Made by a program: the position numbers and the translations under genes. A stretch of DNA of 64,000 nt, taken from the NCBI GenBank assembly GCA_014529385.2, contig CM043964.1, forward strand, positions 100,997 through 164,996. The letters are read 5' to 3'. This DNA is from Adiantum capillus-veneris. Taxonomy: Eukaryota; Streptophyta; Polypodiopsida; Polypodiales; Pteridaceae. The notes under the pieces are model-generated. The model did not search any database, was not told the origin of the DNA, and saw only the letters and a program-made list of their open reading frames with translations. This document shows, piece by piece, positions 1 to 10,582 of this stretch. Position 1 is the first letter of the stretch; the number at the start of each line of letters is the position of its first letter.

Positions 1-160
1 ACAACCGGTAGCTGTTGCAGAGAAGCTGTCGGGTAAGGAGAAGCAGTAAGTTCGAGCAGCCTGCCTGGTTAGGACGATCAAACAAGTTCAATCGGGACAC
101 ACACCTTAACCATTCCGTGTCGGCACGGGAGCATTTAGGATAAAGTCCCAATAAACTTAC

Positions 161-1518
161 ATGTTGCAGACTTCTACACGCATTTTCAAACTCCTCTCGA
201 GAGATCATTTGATTTTCAAACAACCAACACCAAGTTTGATACTCGGTATGGTTCTCTCTATATCTCTGCACTTCTCTGGTCGCGCGACTCATGGTAATGT
301 TATAGTGACAAAAAATAGCAACCAATTAATTAAATGAAAAAAACTAGATTTTTTACAATAAAACTAATATTTTTACTTACATATTTGTCTTTCCAAGCCG
401 TTTTTCCTCCCGAACCATAATGCGTAGGAGTCTGATGGGATCTGGCCTCAACTTGACGCGTATACATCCTCGCACCGGTTGCCCTTTCGTCCTCTTTCTC
501 GCCCATAGCGGTCTCCCACTCCACATCATGGACATTTCCTGGCTGATAGCTATGCTCTGGAGACTCCATTGTCTTCTTTGCCGCTCTCCTCACACTAGAT
601 TTTTTGTTCTTCAGAAATGTTTTGACATGCTTGCAACCATTGCCTTGAGAATTGTTGCCCCTCAGGGTTGGGGAAACGCATGTGCATGGTTGTCTCTATA
701 TATGCGAGGTTGTAGGGATCTTGCTGATCAAATTTGAAAAAGCAATTGATATATGTGGAGTGGATTAATTGGTTGACGTGTGTGCGGAATCTCCTGCCCT
801 GTGCTGTCCCGAGATCCAACATACCTCCTCTATGAACCTGGTAGTATAACCTGCGAGCATCTGGTGAAGGCATGTCATGGTCCTCATCTTCTGCTGGAGC
901 AGGGAGTGGTGACTGTGGAGGAGAATCTGTAGTACTTCCCCCCCCCCCCCCCCTTCCCCCAAAACAACAACTAGCTCCGCTCCCTCGTCGAGATCGATCG
1001 GCGCTAGCGCGCGAGCTGCCCTAACGCTGACTGCCAGAAGAGCGCCGACGTGAACCTGGGACAGAAGGTGGGATAGGTGATGGATAGGTGGATGCCCGTG
1101 GCATCGGACCCTGTGGCGTCGCACCCAACGGCGTCGGACCCTGGGGCGTTGGACCCTGTGAAGGAAAAGTTGAACCTGGAGCTGTAGCTGGAAAACTCTG
1201 CAGGTATGGAGTGCCACCAGTCGGAGTAGAGACCTCTGATAATCCAAAAGCTGCTAGCTGCGCCGGTGAATAGCGCTGTGTAAGGGTCTGCTATGAACCT
1301 AACCACTTAGCCTAAAGACGCAATGCCCTCTCCACATCTGGATTGGTCACAGGTACGGCAGTGGACCCACCTAGAGCGTCCCGAAACCAGCCGAACCCTG
1401 ATGATGACTGCTGAGGAGACGACTGTGAATGATAGGCAGAGAGAGCGTCGGGATATGACATCCCGCCTGCCATGAAATCCTCAATGCTGCGAAAGCGTGG
1501 TGTGGAAGAAGAAGACAT
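161..1518 (-). pseudogene. Degenerate Ptta/En-Spm-like second gene of a CACTA transposon
   Basis: On the - strand a splice acceptor (ATGCAG) sits directly before an ATG at 1518. The protein opens with a Ser-rich start and the segment FRSIEDFMAGGMSYPDALS. After a stop and a frame change it has a Pro-rich stretch with repeated GPTPQ (about 1280-1040). A basic helical region follows (about 870-600), then a segment ending HQTPTHYGSGGKTAWKDKY (about 430-380) with a GTAAGT donor after it. A further exon-like open stretch lies at 292-161 and also ends at a GTAAGT donor. The order Pro-rich, then basic-helical, then a His-Thr/Gly-Gly patch resembles the plant Transposase_24 (Ptta) family, but no motif is diagnostic. 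A 16-C run at 938-953 and several stops make it nonfunctional. The family call is an inference; it could be an unrelated transposon-borne gene. It is transcribed away from the tnp2-like gene. Confidence 0.4.
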
Positions 1519-1884
1519 GGTCTGCATTTATTACGACAAAGATTAAACTAGGGTATAAAATTTGAATATATGATTAAAAAATTTACACATTGATTTTTTT
1601 CAAACATTGGATTTTTTAACATTGGATTCTCTATAGTATCCAATGTTGAAAGAATCCAATGTGTGTCTACAACCTATAAAAGAGTCTTGCAAAGCCTCGA
1701 GTGCTAATAAGATATTAGTGTGTGTATTGACTAATAAGAGATTATTGTGTTTATGATTTGTGTGATCGATTGTGTGATCACTTGGACGGTCATTGGGGCC
1801 TAATACGTCACCTATGACTTAATCATGGAGGTATGTTTCTGTTTTTGTGTTGATTGTTGTTTAATTTAACATAATTAGTGTGTG

Positions 1885-2650
1885 TTTTAGTGTTGGCTTG
1901 TGCACATACTAATTAGTGTGTGTTAACATACACTAATTAGTGTGTTTTAACATACACTAATTAGTGTGTGCATTAGATTGTGCACACACTAATTAGTGTG
2001 TGCATTGGCTTGTATAATTGGACTAATCACACACTAATTAGTGTGTGAATTGGCCAATTCCATTGGTCAATGCACACACTAATCACACACTAAATAGTGT
2101 GTGTATTGACCAATCACATTGGCCAATGCACACACTAATCACATACACTAAGTAATATGTGTATTGGCCAATCCAATTGACCAATGCACACACTAATCCA
2201 AAACTAATCAATGTGTGCATTGACCAATCACATTGGCCAATGAACACACGAATAGCACACTAATTAGTGTGTACATTGACCAATCACATTGATCAATGCA
2301 CACACTAATCACACACAAATTAGTGTGTGCATTGACCAATCACATTGGCCAATGCACACACTAATCACACACTAATTAGTGTGTGCATTGACCAATCACA
2401 TTCGCCGATGCACACACTAATAACACACTAATTAGTGTGTGCATTGACCAATCACATTGGCCAATGCACACACTAATAGCACACTAATTAGTGTGTACAT
2501 TGACCAATCACATTGGTCAATGCACACACTAATCACACACAAATTAGTGTGTGCATTGACCAATCACATTGGCCAATGCACACACTAATAACACACTAAT
2601 CACACACTAATTAGTGTGTGTTAACACACACTAATTAGTGTGTGCATGGC
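1885..2650. repeat. Palindromic CCAAT-rich satellite, unit about 56 bp
   Basis: About a dozen diverged tandem copies of a 56-bp unit. Each unit combines ATTGACCAATCACATTGGC with CACACACTAATTAGTGTGTG. The second part is a perfect palindrome centred on AATT, and the first carries CCAAT/ATTGG pentamers in both orientations. Copies differ by point changes and small indels. Simpler CACACTAATTAGTGTG palindromes flank the array, starting near 1885. It lies between the two divergent transposon genes, in the presumed leader intron of the leftward one. Confidence 0.85.
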
Positions 2651-2819
2651 CAATCCCAAATTTAACATATTAGGTTATGCAAGTAATAAAATCTAACAAG
2701 TTTAGATTTTGCAAGTAACTAATAATTAACAAATTTAAGTTTTGGTGTGTCTTTACTTACACTAATTAGTGTGTGTAAAGAACACATGCATTAATTAATG
2801 TGTAAAGAATGTACACATG

Positions 2820-2935
2820 CACTAATTAGTGTGTGTGTATGTATGTGTATGCATGTGTGTGCATGCGTGTGTATGAGTGTATGCATGTGTGTATACGTGT
2901 GTGTGTATGCATGAGTGTGTATGCGTGTGAAAAAA
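2820..2935. repeat. TG/TATG-rich microsatellite
   Basis: Irregular (TG)n with interspersed TATG and CATG tetramers, directly after the palindromic satellite. It is a low-complexity tract and no coding is visible. Confidence 0.85.
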
Positions 2936-2962
2936 TCAAAAAACATAACAACAAAACTTACA

Positions 2963-3154
2963 TGGAATTGAAGCGCTTGTTGGGAGAGGGTAGCAGAGTG
3001 GAAGAGTAGAGATGGTGGAGAGTAGAAGAGTAGAGATGGAGGTAGAGCTCAAGGTTGTGAGGTTCGCACTCTCGGATTCTGTGGAGAAGACGATGAAATT
3101 AGAATTTTAGGGCTTTGAACTTCGCGGGGCACGCGGGTGCTCCTATTTATAAAA
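2963..3154 (-). promoter_or_regulatory. TATA box, leader exon and donor of the leftward gene
   Basis: Read on the - strand, TTTATAAATAGGAG (3154-3141) is a good TATA box. It is followed by a C/T-rich leader typical of plant 5' UTRs (CTCTACCTCCATCTCTAC and similar). The leader ends at CCAT/GTAAG (2963/2962), a consensus splice donor. The next usable acceptor is just before the ATG at 1518, so the leader intron would be about 1.44 kb and would contain the palindromic satellite. Promoter and splicing are inferred from sequence signals only. Confidence 0.45.
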
Positions 3155-3175
3155 AAAATTGAAATTTGATTTTCC

Positions 3176-3246
3176 GCTCCTATTACCGCGAGCATTACTG
3201 CGTCTCTTACCGCAAACATTACCGTGTATATTACCGCGGCGCATAT
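3176..3246. repeat. ATTACCGC motif cluster, left of the transposase gene
   Basis: Five or so copies of ATTACCGC/TTACCGC and close variants within 70 bp. The same motif in inverted orientation (GCGGTAAT) clusters at 8488-8635, beyond the 3' end of the transposase gene. Inverted clusters of short GC-containing motifs near both ends are typical of CACTA subterminal transposase-binding regions. Here the left cluster lies between the two divergent genes, so it may instead be a shared regulatory region. Confidence 0.5.
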
Positions 3247-3466
3247 TCGGGCCAAATAAACAGATGGCCACGTTCTGACATTATTACTATTGATCCTCAC
3301 AATCTATTGATACTATGTTTTTTATAAAATATATATATAAAATGAAAGTATTTCTAGTACTTTGAAATTGACATTTTTACCTAAATGGTTAATTTTTACT
3401 TTTTACTGATATTTTATTAACATTCTTTGGTAATTTGATTTTAATTAGTGTATGTAATTTATTAAT

Positions 3467-6400
3467 GTAGGTTGCTTGGGATAATTTTGGCCCGTACTTT
3501 GAACCGGATAGATCACGGTGGTTGGCCGAGCGATTACCATGCCCATGCGTGCGGTGCAAATGCGCCATTGCTCGACTTTGACGGATATGCTTGAGCCATG
3601 TAGAAGATTATGGACTATGGGATGATCCTCGCAAGTGTGCACGGATGGAAACAAACGATCCGCCAATTGTACCGGCTATTGACGTCACCCCACATTGGCG
3701 TGTGGTTGGTGGAGGAGGGTGGAAGAGCGCATGCGCCAGGAATCCATTAGAGAGGGAGGAAGCACATCAAATCAGCCAAGTACTGCTGCTCCCTCTTATC
3801 CGAGTGACCACATCCCATCTCCTTACGTGGATGCAGAAGACGACCATTTGCATAGAATGGTTGAGGATCTCTTTGCATGAGAGGAGGAGCATGAACCAGA
3901 GTGTGCATGCGAAGAAGCTTCCGAGCGAACGAGGAGTGAGCTACTCGATTCGGCAAACACCGCACTATATGATAGATGCTCTTACTCCATTTTAAGGCCT
4001 TCTCTTGAAGTCCTTAACCTTCAGGCAATGTTTGGATGGAGCAATGCTAGTGTCGACGCACTTTTGAGGTATGTTTACAGATTGTGAAGGATGCTTGTGG
4101 AGTGCATAAATTAGCTTCTCATGTACTTTCTTCTTGTGATAGGTTGCTAGGAAAGATGCTGCCAGCTGGCAATCACATGTCGCATTCATGCTTGCGTGAA
4201 CGATTGTGTGCTCTTTCGTATTGTGACACATGTCCATCGTGCGGGGAGCCTAGATTCAAAGAAGGAATGCAGAGCAACAGAATTCCACGTAAATTTTTGA
4301 GGCATTTTCCACTCATCCCTCGCATCCAACACATGTTTAGATCGAAGGGTACGAGCGAGCTTTTGAGTTGGCATGCAAAAAACCGCTCCACAGATGATAT
4401 TATGAGAGTGCCAGCTGACTCACCAGCGTGGAAGCACATAGAGGACACATGGCCAGAGTTCAGGGATGAGCCTCGTCACTTGAGGATTGGGTTAGTTAGT
4501 GATGGAGTGAATCCATTTGGGCACCGCTCTACTTCATGGAGCACTTGGCCGGTGGTTGTTGTAAACTAGAGTATTCCGCCTTGGGAGGCAACAAAAAAGG
4601 GAAACATTTTACTATAACATCTCATTCCAGGAAAGCACAAGGTAAAAAACATGGATGTATATCTGCAGCCTCTTATTGATGAGCTTCAAGAACTATGGAG
4701 AGGCATAGATGTCATTGACATTTCACGGCCACCACGAGACCGCAATGTCGTCATCAAGTACATTCTCATGTGGACCATGCATGATTACCCAGGATTTGGA
4801 GAGGTATCTGGTAAGTATGCACATGTTAATTGTACTCTTTGCTTTAGGTTTATCATCTCATGTGTAACGTTTGTTTACCTCTTGGCAGGATTGGCAACAT
4901 CCGGACATAGTGCATGTCCCACTCGTGGCCCTTCCCTTGTGACAGAGAGACCTCCTCTTCTTGGGAAGGTGATCTATCCCAACAACCATTGCTTCCTACC
5001 TCCTTCACATCGTAGATATGCTCCCCCTATCAATGGAGTGCAGCCGTTCCATTGGAACATGGCTGATTGGGCGAAGCATTGGGAGGAGCATCATGGTACT
5101 TCACCGCCTCCTAATGGGTTGCCAAAGGGTATGTCGAGGTACTCAATCTTCTTGTCGCTCCCCTATTGGGATTCGTTGAAAATTCAGCACTTATTGGACC
5201 CTATGCATGTATTCAAAAATGTTGGGCAAGCTGTATGGGATCACATAATTGGCAAGAAGGATTCATTGGGTGCTAGGGAAGATTTAAGAGCCATTAGACG
5301 TCTCCCCCCTTCAGCCACGCCCCGCATGGGGGAGCGGGGAAATATGATTCTCCCAAAAGCACCGTGGATAATGTCAAAGGCAGACCAAGAGCGGACAAAG
5401 CAAGTTATTGCATCCATCAGAACTCCAACGGGATATATGCGGTCACTCAAAGGTGCTTTCACAAAAACCAAAAAGGGTGGCTCCACTCAATTGTATGCAT
5501 TGAAATCCCATGATTGGCATAAAATCCTTCAGGTAAGAGTAGAACAATTTGTGGTGTCTATGTGTCCTTATATATAGGTTGACATTCACTAAGATTTTTT
5601 ATTGCTTGTAGTTTGTACTTCCCATAACTATTAGTGGTTATGGGGACACTAAGGCGAAGGCTGCAATATTCAAAGTGGGTGAGATTGTGAGGTAATGGGT
5701 TTTTTTCAAGTACTATATCATGTTGTGCATGCATGAACTTTGGAATTTTTTTTCATCTACTATATAACGTTTGCCCTGTAGATTTGTGAGCTCGAAGGAG
5801 ATAGAAGTAGAAGCCATACCAGTAGCCCATCAGCTAGTAGTAGAGGGAGTGTGTGCTATTGAGGATGCATTCCCACGTACAATCCTTGTTAGCCAAATAC
5901 ACCTATTGCTTCACCTTGTTGAGGAGATTGCCATTTGTGGGGTGGTTCACTCTAGATGGATGTTCTTCTTGGAGAGATTCTTGAAGACTTTAACACTAGA
6001 ATGGTAACCTAACAGGACATAAAAGTGTCCTTTCAGGGTTTTGGGAAAAAATTCCAAAACCATAGTAGATCCACTCATTTTGAAAAATCCTTTCATGAGC
6101 TTATAGTTCAATAACTACTACATATGGAAAAAATGAGAAACTTGTAATTTTTCTCATCCCTTGGTCACTACAAGCCTCCAAAGTTGATGGACCAGTGCAT
6201 TTTGCCCAAAAAAACAATTTCTTACGGTTGATTGCATATAAATAAGAGTGGAGATTTTTGTAGGACATGAGATAAAATGCCCCGTTAACTTCAATGGGTT
6301 GGTGACCAAAACATATGGTTGCTTTTACCTCACTAATTTTTTTTGGGCAAAAAAATAGGTACAAAAAAGTTGCATTTTTGCCATTCTACGGACCTATCAT

Positions 6401-8249
6401 CTAAGTTTCTATAGTCACGCTCAATACAGATACTATATACATGTTTTATTAGTTCCCTTTGGGCCTCTGGATTCAAAAGGAGCCATGGAGAATGTCAAAA
6501 TGATAATGGATCTCTTACAATTGGAACCTTGGGGGCAATGATAAAGTGCTAAATACAGCAAACATGAAAAAATTGGGTTTAGCATTATGACCTCTAGAAA
6601 CCCATAGAAACTACTCAATATCTATCCAAGTTTGTAGTCTATGATTAGATATGGTTACTACCTACAAAATACACACAATTGGCCTAAGAAACTAGCAATA
6701 TTGAGAAAGTTATACTTGCTACTCTAAAATGTATCGTATTCTTCAACAATCAAAAAACTCAACCATCATCATATACTATGCTATATAGCATATTAGGTCC
6801 CCCAAAACTCAAGGAAGATTAGCTTTGTGTTATACATTACACTTACACAATCAAAATTGAATTTGGATATCAAGAAAGCCATCAAAAAAATCATAAAAGT
6901 GCTAATTTTGGCCAAAAAATAGGATTATGCAATTCTTGTAAATTGGTCATAACTTTCAATTTTAACACTTAGCTCTCCCTACAAGCATCAAAACATGTTG
7001 ATAACTATGAAGTCCTAACCTCTAGCCATCTAAACCTCACAAACATGAAGTTTAGAGTGGTATAGCTGAAAAAATTAAAAAAAAACCAAAAACAGGACCC
7101 GTTTTTTCACACAGTTTAGGTGCAAAAATGTTGTCCAAGAGTAAGGTTAATGATGAGATCTATACTCAAAAAAAAATGCTAAGTTTTTTTCAGCTCATAA
7201 GGCAACTTTGTGGATATATAGCACCTAAAAAATCATTTTCATACTCTTCAAATAATTCAAGCAAAATAATCACTTAACAGGACACAAAAGTGTCCAAGGA
7301 CATAAAAGTGTCATGTTACCATTCTAGTGTTAAAGGATTTTGTTAGATTGAGGTCACAACCGGAGGTATGCAAAATAAATACAATATAGATAGCATTTAA
7401 ACGCTATGGAGTTACTAATAAAAATATGTGGTTTTAATGTTTTCAGGCGAGCATGGCAGAAGGTTGGGTGGTGCAAGAGGCATTTGTGTATGTCTCACAG
7501 TATCTCATCACAGTGGATCCATCATTGCCTCGTCTGTGGAGTGAAGAAGAGGATCCTAGGAAGCACTCAACCATTCCTAGTGGAAAAGGCTCACTCTTGG
7601 TCATGGATAGAGAGTTTCATGCCATAGTCAACAACTACTCTTTACTCAATGCCACTATCATGACCAAATGGGTCAATATGTACTTGGAAGCCCGCGCAGC
7701 TAGAGAAAGGGATAGAGATGCATGGAAGAGGTCAAAAGACATGAAAATGGGCTCATTATGGTGGATTCCACCCAATTCCATCGGGGAAAAACTGACAACT
7801 TGGTGTATCCTAGTAGTTGCGAGCAGGTAATTTAGGCTATGTGCAATTAACTTAAATTAAACATTTAAGTTATGTATATCAGCTTATTCTTAGTGTGTGA
7901 CGTACAGGTCTTTTATGTGCCATCTATATTTCAAAGAAGACTTTGGTATGTCATTTCAGTCACGCGGTGGGGTAGATCTATCTTTGCAGAGACGGACATT
8001 GAGCCAGTAATTGATCCCATCATACCATCACCACAAGATGCAAAGGAAGATGTAGTAGAAGTTGAAGAAGGTCAGCCAAGCCTTGCAAATAGTCATCTTG
8101 AGGAGGAGGAAGAGGGAGAAAGCGACGATGATTCTACAGGAGGTGATGGAGAGGAGGAAGAATCTCTAAATTTGATAATTGATTTGAATACTATGGGTCT
8201 AAATATGGATCCTAGTGCTTGTAGAGATCTTATACAAGATGAGAACTAA
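3467..8249 (+). pseudogene. CACTA (En/Spm) tnp2-type transposase, with introns and stops
   Basis: The N-terminal part has a C-P-C-x2-C cluster and HVEDYGLW like the transposase-associated domain (Transpos_assoc). The core is Transposase_21-like: PSCGEPR, then NPFGHRSTSWSTWPVV, MDVYLQPLIDELQELW, MWTMHDYPGFGEVSG, and LLDPMHVFKNVGQAVWDHI. DUF4218 follows (LKSHDWHKILQ, SRWMFFLERFLKTL, MAEGWVVQEAF), and the tail reads QVFYVPSIF then an acidic stretch. Consensus introns are visible at 4069-4142, 4811-4888, 5533-5611 and 5692-5781, and others near 7360-7445 and 7827-7908. In-frame stops occur in the N-terminal domain (TGA), at 4567 (TAG) and shortly after, and the DUF4218 exon is split by the element at 5994-7329. 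A first exon ATGGAG/GTATGT at 1824-1829 would join in phase to 3467, but this is speculative. The gene is not functional as it stands. Confidence 0.88.
5994..7329. mobile_element. Non-autonomous TTAA-target DNA transposon (piggyBac-like)
   Basis: A 1336-bp insertion flanked by TTAA on both sides (5990-5993 and 7330-7333). It ends in a perfect 15-bp terminal inverted repeat CACTAGAATGGTAAC. Just inside are copies of the near-palindrome GGACATAAAAGTGTCC, one at the left and two related copies at the right. The interior is AT-rich and I see no transposase. Removing the element plus one TTAA joins the DUF4218 codons in phase (KTL then KDFVRLR), which proves that it is an insertion. A TTAA duplication with a CACTAGA-type tip fits the piggyBac superfamily. 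Sola3-type elements also use TTAA, so the superfamily is inferred while the insertion itself is seen directly. Confidence 0.85.
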
Positions 8250-8487
8250 AAAAACTCTCCATTCTTTCACTTGGTGTAGTATATGATTAATTTGCAAATG
8301 TTTCGTTATGTGCTTATGAATAGTATTTGTAATGGTTTTGTTGTGAGTTCAATGATTTATGTATAGAATTTTTAGAGTGAAAGAGAGATTAAGTGAAGTG
8401 ATCAAGCATTCTGGAGAGTGTAGGAGTTGTATTGGATTTAAATGGAAACCCGTAGGAGAGGAAGGGGGAAGGGGGTCTAGCCTGTCT

Positions 8488-8643
8488 TAGCGGTAATGTT
8501 TGCGGCAATAATCGCGGATATTTGCGCGGTAATATGTGCAGTAAAGTGCTGCTTCTGCATCAAAACAATTCTCTCTCCTCATTTTGAATTCCTCTCTCTT
8601 GTTTTGCGGTAATGGCCCGCGGTAAACACCACGATCTCTCACA
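8488..8643. repeat. Inverted GCGGTAAT cluster and candidate right CACTA end
   Basis: Several copies of GCGGTAAT, GCGGCAAT and GCGGTAA lie downstream of the transposase gene, inverted relative to the cluster at 3176-3246. The last copies are followed by CGATCTCTCACAGTG (ends 8643). Read inward this starts CACTGTGAGAG, a possible CACTA/CACTG-type tip. I could not find a matching left tip in the window, so the terminus is a candidate only. Confidence 0.4.
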
Positions 8644-8649
8644 GTGGGA

Positions 8650-10500
8650 GCCAAGAAAAAGATGCTGAACGAAGAGCTATCATGTGTTTTTTAAGCACAC
8701 TAAAAATTGTATACCCTCCTCTTTTCAAGAGAAGCATAAATATTGTGTTGAAAATGGTTACATGCACCATCAGAACATGCAGTACAAGTGTGCAAGGACG
8801 AACTCAAAGAGTTCTAGAGAATGGGATATGCTATTTTGGATAAGATTCCAAGATCGAAAGCTTGGTTGTCATGGTGAGATGTTAGAGTGCCACAATGAGG
8901 AGATAGATTTGTTGCTCAAGATGATTCGGGTGCTTTTGTCCCAAGAACAAATTTTTTTAAGGCTAAACATGCAAGTATGCATGCTTCAGTTGGTTATAGA
9001 AAAAATCATTGGTCTTTATGGAGTCACTTGTGTAGATATGTCACTAGCAGTTCTTCGAAGTGTTTGTTACAACACCTCCTTGAAGGGCAAGTAATCATCC
9101 ATAGGACCAATGTGGTAGACTTGACAACTAGATTTATGAGCAATCAGTCAGTGTTTGCAGCAAGTAGAATATTGGTTGATGCAGCTCAATCAACAGTTCT
9201 AGAAATGCAAATACCAAGTCAAAAAATGAATAGAGATAAAACACGAGATTTAAGAGTGTGCAAAAATCGTTGTCAGTCTTTCTTGACCTTGATGAAACTC
9301 TTGAAGAATACTTCCATAGATCAAAGTTTGTTACTACCACTACACCAGTTTACACCATACCACAAGCAAGAAAAATGCTTCCACCGCTCCTAGTCTCTGA
9401 TTGGAGAAGAAGGTGCCTTAGACAGTTTGGGAAAATAGGCGCAGAGACCCTGGCAGAAAAATGATGTGTTTTGGTGTTCTTCTCGGAGAGAAAGTACGTT
9501 GTGGTAGGTCCATACACAAAAATTTAGATAATGTGAACAATGGTGAATATTCATGTCCCTTGCTTTTGGGGGGGGGAGAAAATATTGTGATGTGGGTGTC
9601 AAACCAAGAGGAATTGTGGAGGGCTTCATATGGTTTTGGAACGAGAGTAACACTCATGCATGGAATATTGATGAGATGATTATTGGACCTCTTCGGCCAG
9701 CCCCGAGGATGTAGGTCGTGGGAGAAGTAACCTATCCGCTTTCATGGGAGGTTGAGATGCTGCAAAAAGATGGATTTGTGATACAAGGCAGCAATGCATC
9801 AACACAACAAAACCTCTACCTAGTGGGCAATGCGAAACATAGCCTATTTCTTTTCATGCTAGATTCAAAAATGGAAAGCATCTCAGATGGAGGTCAAAAT
9901 TAACCAAAGGCTTTAGTGAGAGGATAGCATTGGGTTGCAGCATGCAAGCACTACTAGTGAGAGAGGTTATATTGGTACCTAATGTGTTTCATGTTTTTCA
10001 TGACCTAGCACTCTTGGCTTGCTTCAACAGGGGGTTACTTATGCTATGACCATTGCAAACTTCCCTTGATGTGCTTGTGAGGATTTCCAGAAAAGAGACA
10101 GCAAGTGCCTCACTTACATGCATCGTAAACACATCTACTTTGTGTATTTTTGAGTCCTTGGGTTGGATTCTATATCTCACGAGTTTGTGCTTCAGGCAAC
10201 ACTGACAAAAGTAGAGTTGTTCCGGGATTGTTTGGGACGCCAGAGTTTCAACATAACATTGACCTTTTGAGCTAAGGTTTATGGTCCTCTATGGATTGGT
10301 TGGATTCACTGCAATTGCAATTGCCATTGCAAGATGGGTGCCTATTAATGATACTTGCATTGTTTTGATAGCTTATGTTACTTAGTCTATTAGGAATTTA
10401 TATTGTCATAATGATCACCTTCTATTGATTGACCATTTTTTTGGATTGCTTGCACTTGACATTATGAGAGGGATTAATACAACAAAGCTTTTTATGCTAC
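8650..10500. other. Unassigned stretch between the CACTA remnant and element B
   Basis: Only short open stretches in shifting frames (for example 8684-9094 and 8977-9393 on +), with no recognised domain, no splice-supported gene and no long repeats. A G-run is present near 9568. It is probably decayed repeat sequence; nothing identifiable. Confidence 0.5.
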
Positions 10501-10582
10501 AATTCTCTTTATTTTTTGCTCGGAGAAATGCCACGCTCGGTTTTTCCCGCTCGGTGTATGGATTTCCTCGGTAACACCATAC

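Noticed and set aside
1912-2640. CACTA motifs in the satellite as true transposon termini
   Set aside because: They are internal palindromes repeated in tandem, with no 3-bp duplications or single boundary.
1885-2650. Regularly spaced repeats suggesting a CRISPR-like array
   Set aside because: Units are contiguous tandem copies without unique spacers, and the sequence is plant nuclear DNA.
3049-3300. 83-codon open frame on - over the ATTACCGC cluster
   Set aside because: It spans the TATA box and leader and has no family resemblance; better explained as promoter and 5' UTR.
6101-6364. 87-codon open frame inside the TTAA element
   Set aside because: AT-rich, no transposase features, too short; likely chance.
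8684-9393. Possible host gene of 130-140 codons
   Set aside because: Overlapping frames with no domain, splice or codon evidence; left as unassigned.
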